Assembly: GCA_903954045.1 (NCBI GenBank)
Contig: CAJBMJ010000204.1
Span: 1 to 33,980 of the forward strand
Direction: 5' to 3'
DNA length: 33,980 nucleotides
DNA from: an uncultured beta proteobacterium
Lineage (GTDB): Bacteria; Pseudomonadota; Gammaproteobacteria; Burkholderiales; Burkholderiaceae_C
The stretch's first letter is position 1; each line of letters begins with the position of its first letter. Positions 8,434 to 15,341 of the stretch are shown here, piece after piece. The notes beneath the pieces are model-generated. The model ran no database searches. It was not told where the DNA came from and saw nothing but the letters and a program-made list of their open reading frames with translations. The position numbers and the translations under genes are program-made.

Positions 8434-9588
8434 ATGATTCCACGCCTGACCACCCCCCTGCTCGACGAACTGCGTGCAGGCTATCCTGTGATCACCATCA
8501 CAGGGCCACGCCAGTCTGGCAAGACCACCTTGGCGCGCGCCGCTTTCCCCGACAAGCCCTATGTTTCGCTGGAAACGCCCGATGAGCGCGAATTCGCTGC
8601 CACCGACCCGCGCAGTTTTCTGGCGCGCTGGCCCAGCGGGGCCATCATCGACGAAGTGCAGCATGTGCCACAGCTCTTCTCATGGATTCAGACCGATGTG
8701 GATGCCAGTGCGCAGATGGGCCGCTATGTGCTCACAGGTTCGCAAAACTTTGCCTTGATGGCCAATATCACCCAAAGCCTGGCCGGGCGCTCAGCCTTGG
8801 TGCAATTGCTACCCCTGTCAATCGCCGAGTTGTCCGCAGCAGGGCAATTGCCAGCTGATCTGGATGCCATGCTGCTGCGTGGCGGCTACCCGGCGCTCTA
8901 TGCCCGCACGCTGAACCCGGCGCGCTGGCTAGCAGACTACACCATGTCGTACCTTGAACGCGATGTGCGCCAAATCACTCAGGTGCAAGACCTGTCGGCC
9001 TTTCAGCGTTTTTTGCGCCTGTGTGCCGGGCGCACGGGACAACTCCTCAACCTGAGCAATCTGGCACAGGATGCGGGTATCGCCCAGACCACGGCGCGCG
9101 CCTGGATGTCGGTGCTGGAGGCCAGCTACATCGTTTTTTTGCTGCAGCCTCACCATCGCAATCTGGGCAAACGCGTCGTCAAGATGCCCAAACTGTATTT
9201 TTTGGATACAGCTCTGGCTGCTTCGTTGATGGGGATTCAGACCACCACGCAGTTGTCCATTCACCCGCTGCGCGGCGCGCTGTTTGAGACCCTGATCGTG
9301 TCGGAATTTCTGAAGGCACGATTCAACGCGGGGTTTGCCTCCAACCTGTTTTTCTGGCGTGACAACGTGGGATTGGAGGTGGATTTATTGCTGGACGAAC
9401 CCGAAGGCTTGTACCCCATTGAGATCAAATCGTCAGCCACCGTCACCGACGATTTGTTCAAGGGTTTGCGCAAATGGCTGGCCGTTGCAGGTGACGCGGC
9501 AGGCCTGCCACGCCTGGTTTGCGCTGCGCCAACAAGCTACCAGCGCGATGGCATCAACGTGCGCCGATGGCAAGAGACTACCGGCTAA
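8434..9588 (+). CDS. AAA family ATPase with DUF4143 domain
   Basis: A 384-residue intact protein. The N-terminal AAA_14-type ATPase has Walker A GPRQSGKTT (about residues 24-32), Walker B AIIDEVQH and sensor LTGSQN. The C-terminal DUF4143 part ends in FFWRDNVGLEVDLLL...YPIEIKSS, which resembles a PD-(D/E)XK-like core (the D of EVD, then E-x-K). The role of this family is not established. Members are often multicopy single genes scattered in genomes, and a nuclease or toxin-like role has been suggested only by resemblance. Here it lies inside a broken IPTL-CTERM gene (tail at 8320-8349, body at 9593-9747), which indicates insertion as a unit with its own promoter. A TAAGG site 7 bp before the ATG supports the start. 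Confidence 0.92.
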   Translation: MIPRLTTPLLDELRAGYPVITITGPRQSGKTTLARAAFPDKPYVSLETPDEREFAATDPRSFLARWPSGAIIDEVQHVPQLFSWIQTDVDASAQMGRYVLTGSQNFALMANITQSLAGRSALVQLLPLSIAELSAAGQLPADLDAMLLRGGYPALYARTLNPARWLADYTMSYLERDVRQITQVQDLSAFQRFLRLCAGRTGQLLNLSNLAQDAGIAQTTARAWMSVLEASYIVFLLQPHHRNLGKRVVKMPKLYFLDTALAASLMGIQTTTQLSIHPLRGALFETLIVSEFLKARFNAGFASNLFFWRDNVGLEVDLLLDEPEGLYPIEIKSSATVTDDLFKGLRKWLAVAGDAAGLPRLVCAAPTSYQRDGINVRRWQETTG

Positions 9589-9592
9589 GGGT

Positions 9593-9747
9593 TTGAGGCC
9601 GGCCTGAGCGGCCAGCGCGCCAGGGTCGGCAATGTTGCCGCTGACGGAAACGTTGGGCAACGCATACCAATGCGGCGTTTGGCTTCCACCAAATTCTGGC
9701 CCGTATTTGTAGTACTTGGCGTTGGTCGGCACGGCTGTGGGATACCT
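9593..9747 (-). pseudogene. remnant of an IPTL-CTERM / choice-of-anchor U surface protein gene
   Basis: The minus strand encodes YPTAVPTNAKYYKYGPEFGG, then SQTPHWYALPNVSVSGN joined to IADPGALA. This matches the C-terminal anchor region of the intact protein at 10979-14440. Relative to that protein about 21 residues (QISFDITDD...) are missing in frame, and homology stops before the IPTLSEW sorting signal, where the ATPase gene ends. The upstream body of the gene is gone. Several synonymous-type differences show this is a diverged paralogue rather than a fresh copy. Confidence 0.85.
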
Positions 9748-9790
9748 GCGTCACCCTTGTCAGTATCCGGGTTCAACCAACAGAGAGCAA

Positions 9791-9823
9791 GTTCAGGTGA
9801 ATTTCATGTTCAGGTGAATTTCA
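9791..9823. repeat. 16-bp tandem direct repeat upstream of antitoxin promoter
   Basis: GTTCAGGTGAATTTCA occurs at 9791-9806 and again at 9808-9823, a 17-bp period. It directly abuts the antitoxin operator and could be an extra protein-binding site. Confidence 0.75.
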
Positions 9824-9872
9824 GCACTTAAAAAGTTTCGACTAATTGCATATAATCGAAACACTTAAGTGC
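9824..9872 (+). promoter_or_regulatory. antitoxin promoter with nested palindromic operator
   Basis: Nested inverted repeats GCACTTAA...GTTTCGA and TCGAAAC...TTAAGTGC (9824-9831, 9835-9841, 9856-9862, 9865-9872) enclose a consensus -10 TATAAT at 9851-9856. A TTAAAA -35 lies 17 bp upstream (9828-9833). The right arm also contains a perfect 10-bp palindrome CACTTAAGTG (9862-9871). This layout is typical of autorepressed toxin-antitoxin promoters, with the antitoxin as likely repressor; that last step is inference. Confidence 0.8.
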
Positions 9873-9888
9873 CTCAAGGAGATTTACC

Positions 9889-10338
9889 GTGCGCTCTTCC
9901 ACTGCCAGTCCTTCACCTCAAGGCTTTGATCCTGCACTGCGCGGAGTTTGCGAGAAATCGGCCCGCTCGGTCATGTCCGTCTTGCGTCGTGAGGCACCAG
10001 CGGGTACATCACCAGAAATCATGATGGACTTTGCCGCGTCGCTGACAGGTGTCATTGAACGTACGACCGTCATGCTTCTGGCTGGCAAACAGGTTCGGGT
10101 CATTGAAGACGACGAAGCGATCACGACACAGGAGGCCGCAGACTTGCTGAACGTCTCGCGCCCCCACCTGGTCAAACTGCTTGACCGTGGAGAAATCCCG
10201 CCCTTACCCAAGGTGGGCCGTCATCGTCGTGTTGCACGTGCCAGCGTCCTTAAATACAAACGCACCCGTGATGCCCAACGGGAATCTGCCCTCAAGGAAC
10301 TCGCTGCGCTTTCCCAACATCACGGACTTGGCTATTGA
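9889..10338 (+). CDS. antitoxin with excisionase-type helix-turn-helix domain
   Basis: A 149-residue protein, GTG start at 9889, with a strong AAGGAGA ribosome-binding site at 9876-9882. The C-terminal half is an excisionase/MerR-like HTH (TTQEAADLLNVSRPHLVKLLDRGEIPPLPKVGRHRRV), the type found in antitoxins paired with PIN-domain toxins. The N-terminal half is helical and may be the dimer or toxin-contacting part. A PIN-toxin pseudogene begins 2 bp after its stop, the standard antitoxin-toxin arrangement. The reading frame looks intact although the toxin is ruined, so it is either an orphan antitoxin still acting as a regulator or a gene that has not yet decayed. Confidence 0.85.
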   Translation: MRSSTASPSPQGFDPALRGVCEKSARSVMSVLRREAPAGTSPEIMMDFAASLTGVIERTTVMLLAGKQVRVIEDDEAITTQEAADLLNVSRPHLVKLLDRGEIPPLPKVGRHRRVARASVLKYKRTRDAQRESALKELAALSQHHGLGY

Positions 10339-10340
10339 GC

Positions 10341-10776
10341 ATGACTCCGGTAGTCGTGCTGGACGCTTGCGGCCGGGGGTGCAATTCGCGCAGTTGATGA
10401 ACCGGGCAGCGGGAGAGGCCTTGATCAGACGGTATCGCCAGCACGAAGGGCTATTTCCCAAGACCGATGCCAAAGATCGTCATGTTGCTGCGGCTGCTGT
10501 TACAGCACGCAAACAATCGGCGGTGAATGTCGTGACCGTCATCACATGGAACCTCAAAGACTTCAACCGCAAAGAGTTGGCGCAGGCCGGGCTCGCCGTG
10601 GAAAATCCAGACACATTTTTGTGTCGCATGATGACTCTCCAGACAGCGTCGTTTCGGCTTTCGTGCGCATGCGCGACAACCTTCGCAACCCAACCAAGAC
10701 AACGCAGGAATGTGCGGACACCCTTTTTGCGCAGGGATTAAAGACTTTTTCCGGCTTGATAAAAGCAAGCACTTGA
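10341..10776 (+). pseudogene. broken PIN-domain toxin gene
   Basis: The start is intact: ATG at 10341 reads MTPVVVLDAC, the PIN opening with its first metal-binding Asp. After ten codons the frame goes to a stop at about 10397. The rest of the toxin appears in the next frame (ALIRRYRQHEGLFPKTDAKDRHVAAAAV then VTVITWNLKDF...NPDTFLC), including the TDAKDRH and NLKDF acidic motifs. A further frameshift around 10620 moves the C-terminus (HDDSPDSVVSAFVRMRDNLRNP, ending GLKTFSGLIKAST and TGA at 10776) to a third frame. PIN toxins of this class run to about 180-190 residues, so an internal segment of some tens of codons is also missing. A functional ribonuclease toxin cannot be made. Confidence 0.85.
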
Positions 10777-10780
10777 ACCC

Positions 10781-10828
10781 ATGACCACGTACTCGATCCT
10801 CTTTGTTTGCATGGGCGACATCTGCCGC
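10781..10828 (+). pseudogene. N-terminal relic of a low-molecular-weight protein tyrosine phosphatase gene
   Basis: ATG at 10781 reads MTTYSILFVCMGDICR, very close to the usual LMW-PTP opening ending in the catalytic P-loop C-x-GNICRS. Here the loop reads CMGDICRR, and similarity stops at codon 16. After another 14 unrelated codons the frame ends in TAA at about 10873. The next ~50 bp (10829-10879) resemble nothing I know, and copy B of the exporter tail begins at 10880. This is a gene start left by a deletion or recombination event. Confidence 0.7.
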
Positions 10829-10879
10829 AGGACGACCCCGCCGCCTTGCTGGCCGCAATTGGCTTGCGCGTAAGCGCGC

Positions 10880-11008
10880 CTGGGCAGGCTCCCTGCTCAC
10901 CGTAGCCGGAATGGTGATGGTTTTAGCCCGCTAGCGCTTATATAGGCTGCATGAGCAGCTATCAAAAAGAGAGTAAATTCATGCGACGCCTGGGTTACGC
11001 CGCATCAC
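10880..11008. repeat. direct repeat copy B: exporter 3' end plus IPTL-CTERM gene tail
   Basis: Partner of 8221-8349, same length and ungapped. Its first 55 bp encode WAGSLLTVAGMVMVLAR and a stop, a headless EamA C-terminus. The remainder contains the true end of the intact IPTL-CTERM gene. Confidence 0.85.
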
Positions 11009-14000
11009 TAGCAGGGTGCCCAGAGCCAGCAGCGCGGAAAGAAGCATCAACGCCCATTCAGACAGAGTAGGAATGCTGGCCGCATCTAATGGAATGGCCA
11101 GCGCGCCGGGATCGGCAATGACGCCTGGGTCAACTAGGTTGCTGTCACCCAGATGGTCGTCGGTGATGTCAAAACTGATCTGATTGCCGTTGATACTCAC
11201 GTTGGTCAGGGCATACCAGTGTGGGGTCTGGCTGCCACCAAACTCTGGCCCGTATTTGTAGTACTTGGCATTGGCGGGCAGTGTCGCTCCTGGGTAAGTG
11301 ATGGTGAAGCGCAACGTGTTTCCGGTGCCGCAGTTGTTGGTGGTAAAGCTCAACACCCCGTGCGGATAAGAGAACCCGGCCGGAGGCGTTGTAGGCGCTG
11401 ACGAAACTGCGGAGAACGCTGAGCTGGCATAGGCGCAGCCGGCGCTGCCCCCGGTAAACGAAGCTGTGATGTTGCCGCCCGATGGCGAGGTGCCGGTGAT
11501 GCTGGTGACTGGGATACTGACCGTATGCGCAGTACCAGCGGTGTAGCCGCTGGCAATGGCTGTTAACCCGGCCGCTGTCGCCGCAATGCCGGTGCCCGAG
11601 CTTTTGAGGTCCAGTCGCAAAGTGCCTGCGCCCGTGATGGCGCTGACGGGTACTGTCCAGGTCAGACCGCTGTCGCTGGTACTGGGTGTGCCCACCGTGC
11701 CGCTGGCGCTGCCCGTGGCGGTGAGCGTGAAGTCGCTTGCATCCACTCCGCTAACCGCCTCGCTAAAGGTGACCAGAAAACTCATGCTGGTGACACTGGC
11801 AGCGGGTGAGCCCACCGGTGCGCTACCTGAGACCGACGGAGCGCTGGGTGCTACAAAACCAAAACTCACAGGGCAGTCAGCGGTGATGGCCCCGGTGGTA
11901 AAGGTGCCGCTGGTGCTGGTGTTAAGCGTTCCGCTGAAGTTGCCGCTGCATCCGCTGGCCGCACTCACCCGGTTGAAGCCGGTGCCGGTCAACACAAATT
12001 CCTTGGTGGCGTTGTAGGCCACCACTTGCGCAGTGGACGGGCTGACGGTGCCACCACTGGGGCTGTTGGGTGTAACGGTGTAGCCACGCGGCACACTGCA
12101 CGCACCTCCGGTGGTGGTGCTACCCCCGCCTGAGCCCGCACAGTCCCAGGTGAACTGGCTGGCGCTCGATGCAGCATTCGTCACGCTGCCCGCAGTGCAG
12201 GCTGCCATGCCGCTGGGTGCGCTAGTTACGGCAGTGCTGCTGATGGCGCAGGTGCCGTTGATGAGCGGAACATTGACCGTATGCACCGTGCCAGCGGTGT
12301 AGCCGCCAGCAATGGCTGTCAACCCAGCCGCTGTGGCAGCAATGCCAGTGCCCGAGTTATTGAGGTCCAGGCGCAAAGTGCCAGCGCCCGTGATGGCGCT
12401 GACGGGTACTGTCCAGGTCAGACCGCTGTCGCTGGTACTGGGTGTGCCCACCGTGCCGCTGGCGCTGCCCGTGGCGGTAAGCGTGAAGTCGGCGGCATCC
12501 ACACCACTGACCGCTTCGCTAAAGGTCACCAGAAAACTCATGCTGGTGGCACTGGCAGCGGGTGTGCCCACCGGGGCGCTACCCGAGACCGACGGAGTGC
12601 TGGGTGCTACAAAATCAAAACTTACAGGGCAGTCTGCTGTGATGGCTCCGGTGGTAAACGTGCCACTGGTGCTGGTGTTAAGTGTCCCGCTGAAGTTGCC
12701 GCTGCAACCACTGGCGGCACTCACCCGGTTAAAGCCGGTGCCGGTCAACACAAATTCCTTGGTTGCGTTGTAGGCCACCACTTGCGCAGTGGACGGGCTG
12801 ACGGTGCCACCACTGGGGCTGTTGGGCGTGACGGTGTAGCCATGCGGCACACTGCACGCACCTCCGGTGGTGGTGCTACCCCCGCCTGAGCCTGCGCAGT
12901 CCCAGGTGAACTGGCTGGCGCTGGATGCGGCGTTGGTCACGCTGCCTGCGGTGCAGGCGGCCACGCCGCTGGGTGCGCTGGTTACGGCGGAGCTGATGAT
13001 GGCGCAGGTGCCGTTCACGGGGACGGCCGAAACTGCCGCTGTTGCCGCTGAGCAGACTTCGGTACCGGGTGAGGTTCCAGTGCTGGCCTTGGGCGTTACG
13101 CAATAGAACAGATACTGGCCAAGGTCACCCGCAACCACGGTATAGGTTTGGTTGCTGCCACCGGTGCTGCCCGTGGCAATGTCGGTGTTGTCGCCAGTGG
13201 TGGCTGCGCTGTTGTCTGTTGAGCGCACGAAACGATAGGTTGAAATGCCTTCCGCGTCGGTTTCGCTGTCGCCGTAGGTGTAGCTGCCCGTCAGTTGCAC
13301 ACCTACCTGGGCTGTTCCGACGATCGTTACTGCGCTGGCGGAGGGCGCGACGTTGGTGCTCGGTTCGGCCGCCGCCTGCACATTGCCTAAAAAGTCACCC
13401 CAGATCATGAAAAGCATAGTTCCTGGGTCGGCGGGGATGGTTTTAGTGACCAGGTTGGTGGCAACATCAATCACATGGGTAGTACCGTTGTCCATCACGG
13501 CATACAGGGCAGCATCATTGGCCGAGATACCCAAACCGCCGATTGATGTAGCACCCGACACAATCAAGTTGATCTCGGTTTGCGTGGCCGTGTTGGTGGC
13601 GTCAATGATATGCAGCTTGCCCCCACCGTCGCCGACATAGACTTTACTGCCGTTCTTGCGCACAGCCACTGTGCCTGCACGGTTGCCGCCAATGTTGTTT
13701 ACAGTGATTGTTGCAACCGAGTTATCGGACAGGTCAATCTTCTTGAAGCCACTATCGGTCATGCTTGCCACGTATATCTTTTCGTTGCCTGTCGGATCGT
13801 AGGCAAGGCTGTACGCAGGGTCGAGTCCGGTCGCGGCGACAAGAGTGATTGCATTGCTGATGGTGTTGAAACTTTTGACCTCACCGGTGTCACAGAGGAA
13901 GTACAGCAGCGATCCGTCGGCTTTCATCGCCGAGCTGATGGGGAAACAAGTATCACCGGTAGGGTAGGATGTTACGAACCTGGTTGCGGCGTTGACCACA

Positions 14001-14440
14001 TGTAGCTTATGCCCAACGTAATCAGACACATAGGCGGTAGCGCCATCGGTTGAGAATGTGATCGCAGCGGAATCCCCCGTGCCCGCTATCGGTGTCTTCA
14101 AGGTATTGTTGGTGGTGTCAATCACGCCCAGCATGTTGTTGTTGCCAGATACTTGTCCAAACCAGACCTCGTTGCTTGAACCGGGCCGCACAGTGGCGGT
14201 GTATATAGCCCCGTTTAAGGCGGGGTTAAGGGTAACCGGCACGATGGTGCCGGTAAGTACGCCTGTGGCGGTATTGATCACCGACAGCGTTAAGCTACTT
14301 GAGTTAGGAATATAGGCAAAGTCAGCCGCAAGCAACTTTGCTGAAGAAAACAAAGAGGCCGCGGTAGCCATGGTTACTACCAAGATGCGCATACTTGGCT
14401 TTTGAATGCTCAGGAATGAGCGAAGGTGTTTTGAATTCAT
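10979..14440 (-). CDS. IPTL-CTERM-anchored surface protein with beta-propeller and tandem repeats
   Basis: A 1153-residue secreted protein, start ATG at 14440 (MNSKHLRSF). The longer track start has no support, and a signal sequence (MRILVVTMATAASLFSSAKLLAA) follows soon after this ATG. Order of parts: signal peptide; about 330 residues of YVTN-like beta-propeller (AYIPNSSSLTLSVINTATG, LYFLCDTG, KVYVGDGGGKLHIID); an Ig-like segment (GVQLTGSYTYGDSETDAEG); two near-identical 252-residue units; a choice-of-anchor U-like domain (NAKYYKYGPEFGGSQTPHWYAL); and the C-terminal sorting signal IPTLSEWALMLLSALLALGTLLVMRR. The PTL motif, membrane helix and basic tail mark a substrate of an exosortase-like transpeptidase (XrtH class), which is not in this window. 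A role at the cell surface or in the extracellular matrix is inferred. Confidence 0.9.
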   Translation of the reverse strand: MNSKHLRSFLSIQKPSMRILVVTMATAASLFSSAKLLAADFAYIPNSSSLTLSVINTATGVLTGTIVPVTLNPALNGAIYTATVRPGSSNEVWFGQVSGNNNMLGVIDTTNNTLKTPIAGTGDSAAITFSTDGATAYVSDYVGHKLHVVNAATRFVTSYPTGDTCFPISSAMKADGSLLYFLCDTGEVKSFNTISNAITLVAATGLDPAYSLAYDPTGNEKIYVASMTDSGFKKIDLSDNSVATITVNNIGGNRAGTVAVRKNGSKVYVGDGGGKLHIIDATNTATQTEINLIVSGATSIGGLGISANDAALYAVMDNGTTHVIDVATNLVTKTIPADPGTMLFMIWGDFLGNVQAAAEPSTNVAPSASAVTIVGTAQVGVQLTGSYTYGDSETDAEGISTYRFVRSTDNSAATTGDNTDIATGSTGGSNQTYTVVAGDLGQYLFYCVTPKASTGTSPGTEVCSAATAAVSAVPVNGTCAIISSAVTSAPSGVAACTAGSVTNAASSASQFTWDCAGSGGGSTTTGGACSVPHGYTVTPNSPSGGTVSPSTAQVVAYNATKEFVLTGTGFNRVSAASGCSGNFSGTLNTSTSGTFTTGAITADCPVSFDFVAPSTPSVSGSAPVGTPAASATSMSFLVTFSEAVSGVDAADFTLTATGSASGTVGTPSTSDSGLTWTVPVSAITGAGTLRLDLNNSGTGIAATAAGLTAIAGGYTAGTVHTVNVPLINGTCAISSTAVTSAPSGMAACTAGSVTNAASSASQFTWDCAGSGGGSTTTGGACSVPRGYTVTPNSPSGGTVSPSTAQVVAYNATKEFVLTGTGFNRVSAASGCSGNFSGTLNTSTSGTFTTGAITADCPVSFGFVAPSAPSVSGSAPVGSPAASVTSMSFLVTFSEAVSGVDASDFTLTATGSASGTVGTPSTSDSGLTWTVPVSAITGAGTLRLDLKSSGTGIAATAAGLTAIASGYTAGTAHTVSIPVTSITGTSPSGGNITASFTGGSAGCAYASSAFSAVSSAPTTPPAGFSYPHGVLSFTTNNCGTGNTLRFTITYPGATLPANAKYYKYGPEFGGSQTPHWYALTNVSINGNQISFDITDDHLGDSNLVDPGVIADPGALAIPLDAASIPTLSEWALMLLSALLALGTLLVMRRNPGVA
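11504..13015 (-). repeat. two tandem 756-bp coding repeats inside the IPTL-CTERM gene
   Basis: The units 12260-13015 and 11504-12259 are nearly identical, each 252 codons running from NGTCAI to the HTV-x-x-P segment. Each unit joins a Cys-containing stretch (FTWDCAGSGGGSTTTGGACSVP), a bacterial-Ig-like stretch (GYTVTPNSPSGGTVSPS) and a SwmB-like stretch (FLVTFSEAVSGVD, DFTLTATGSASGTVG). The high DNA identity points to recent duplication or ongoing homogenisation, and copy number may vary between strains. Confidence 0.9.
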
Positions 14441-14642
14441 GTGCAAGTTCTCGCGTGGCCGTTGGTGGTAGCGGGTGAAGGTCTTGGGATAGTAGAAATA
14501 AGCAGCCATCCGATGTCTTATGAATCGCTGCAAAACCTAACCAAAGCTCACCAATCCTTGCAAGGCAGGCACAAACACCCCGTTTGCTTGATGCAGCACA
14601 AACCCTGCTGCCCTATAGTTGCTGGCATTCGATTGCATCCCC
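14441..14642. other. divergent intergenic region (IPTL-CTERM gene / response regulator)
   Basis: About 200 bp with no gene. It contains a 6-bp hairpin GCAGCA/TGCTGC (14593-14611) and a candidate -10 TATAGT at 14614-14619 facing the response regulator. No good -35 was found. No ribosome-binding site is obvious before either start. Confidence 0.4.
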
Positions 14643-15341
14643 ATGCCCCGCACTGCCCCGCACCTTGTATTTGTGATTGACGACGACGCGCGCCTGCGCG
14701 ACGACCTGGTGGACTACCTGCTGAGTGAGGGTTACGAGGCCATGGGATTTGCCAGCTACGAGCAGTTTTTGCCGGTGTCGCACCGTTTGCAGCCGGACCT
14801 GATCCTGCTGGACCTGGGCTTGCCCGGGCTTGATGGCATGGACGTTTGCCCGCTGCTGCGCCAGCGCTGGCCCCAGGTCGGGCTGGTTATGCTGACCAGC
14901 CGTAGCGGTGTGGAGCAGCAGCAGGCCGGGCTGCAAGCGGGGGCCGATGCCTATTTGTCCAAAACAGCCACGCTGGCCCTGGTGGAAGCCACGGTATCCA
15001 GTGTGTTGCGCCGCTTGCAACCGGCACCGCCAGCGTCACCGCTTGCAGCGTGGCCCATCAACGAAGCCCTGTTGCAGCTCAGTACACCGCAGGGCCAGGC
15101 CACGGTGCTTACTTTCAACGAGTTCCGTCTGGTGCAGGCGGTGTTGCAGGCACAGGGCCAGTCTGTGCCGCGCGAGACCTTGCTAGCCCTGACCGGAAAG
15201 CCCGACAACCCGACCAACCGGCGCAACCTGGACGCCGTCATCAGCCGAATTCGCGCCAAGGTGCGTGCCAGCACCGGGGCCGACCTGCCGCTGCGGGCCA
15301 GCTATGCCAACGGTTACGCGTTTACGACTGACCCAGCTTGA
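14643..15341 (+). CDS. OmpR-type two-component response regulator
   Basis: A 232-residue regulator. The receiver domain has the acidic pocket VIDDD, phospho-acceptor D57 (LILLDLGLPGLDG), conserved Thr (VMLTSRS) and Lys (LSKTAT). The C-terminal winged helix (LTFNEFRLVQAVLQAQGQSVPRETLL ... DAVISRIRAKVR ... LRASYANGYAF) is of the OmpR/PhoB type. I chose ATG 14643 over the track's TTG at 14619, since the receiver begins right after it; no ribosome-binding site decides the matter. Its partner is almost certainly the convergent 7TMR-DISM kinase, whose 3' end overlaps this gene by 20 bp. Target genes are unknown. Confidence 0.9.
   Translation: MPRTAPHLVFVIDDDARLRDDLVDYLLSEGYEAMGFASYEQFLPVSHRLQPDLILLDLGLPGLDGMDVCPLLRQRWPQVGLVMLTSRSGVEQQQAGLQAGADAYLSKTATLALVEATVSSVLRRLQPAPPASPLAAWPINEALLQLSTPQGQATVLTFNEFRLVQAVLQAQGQSVPRETLLALTGKPDNPTNRRNLDAVISRIRAKVRASTGADLPLRASYANGYAFTTDPA

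Noticed and set aside
9791-9823. CRISPR-like repeat
   Set aside because: Only two 16-bp copies with a 1-bp spacer, no cas genes; better read as an operator element.
10181-10741. 186-aa ORF called as one protein
   Set aside because: Its first part overlaps the antitoxin in another frame, and only its middle matches a PIN toxin. It is a decayed toxin frame, not a gene of its own.
8221-11008. Classical transposon or IS element flanked by direct repeats
   Set aside because: No transposase or integrase gene and no terminal inverted repeats. The 129-bp repeats are gene ends and diverged, so homologous recombination or duplication explains them better.
11556-12889. Long plus-strand ORFs (11556-12017, 12281-12889, 12312-12773) antisense to the IPTL-CTERM gene
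   Set aside because: They are repeat-driven shadows: the same frame appears twice exactly 756 bp apart, with Ala/Val/Pro-rich translations and no start signals. The minus-strand gene explains the region.
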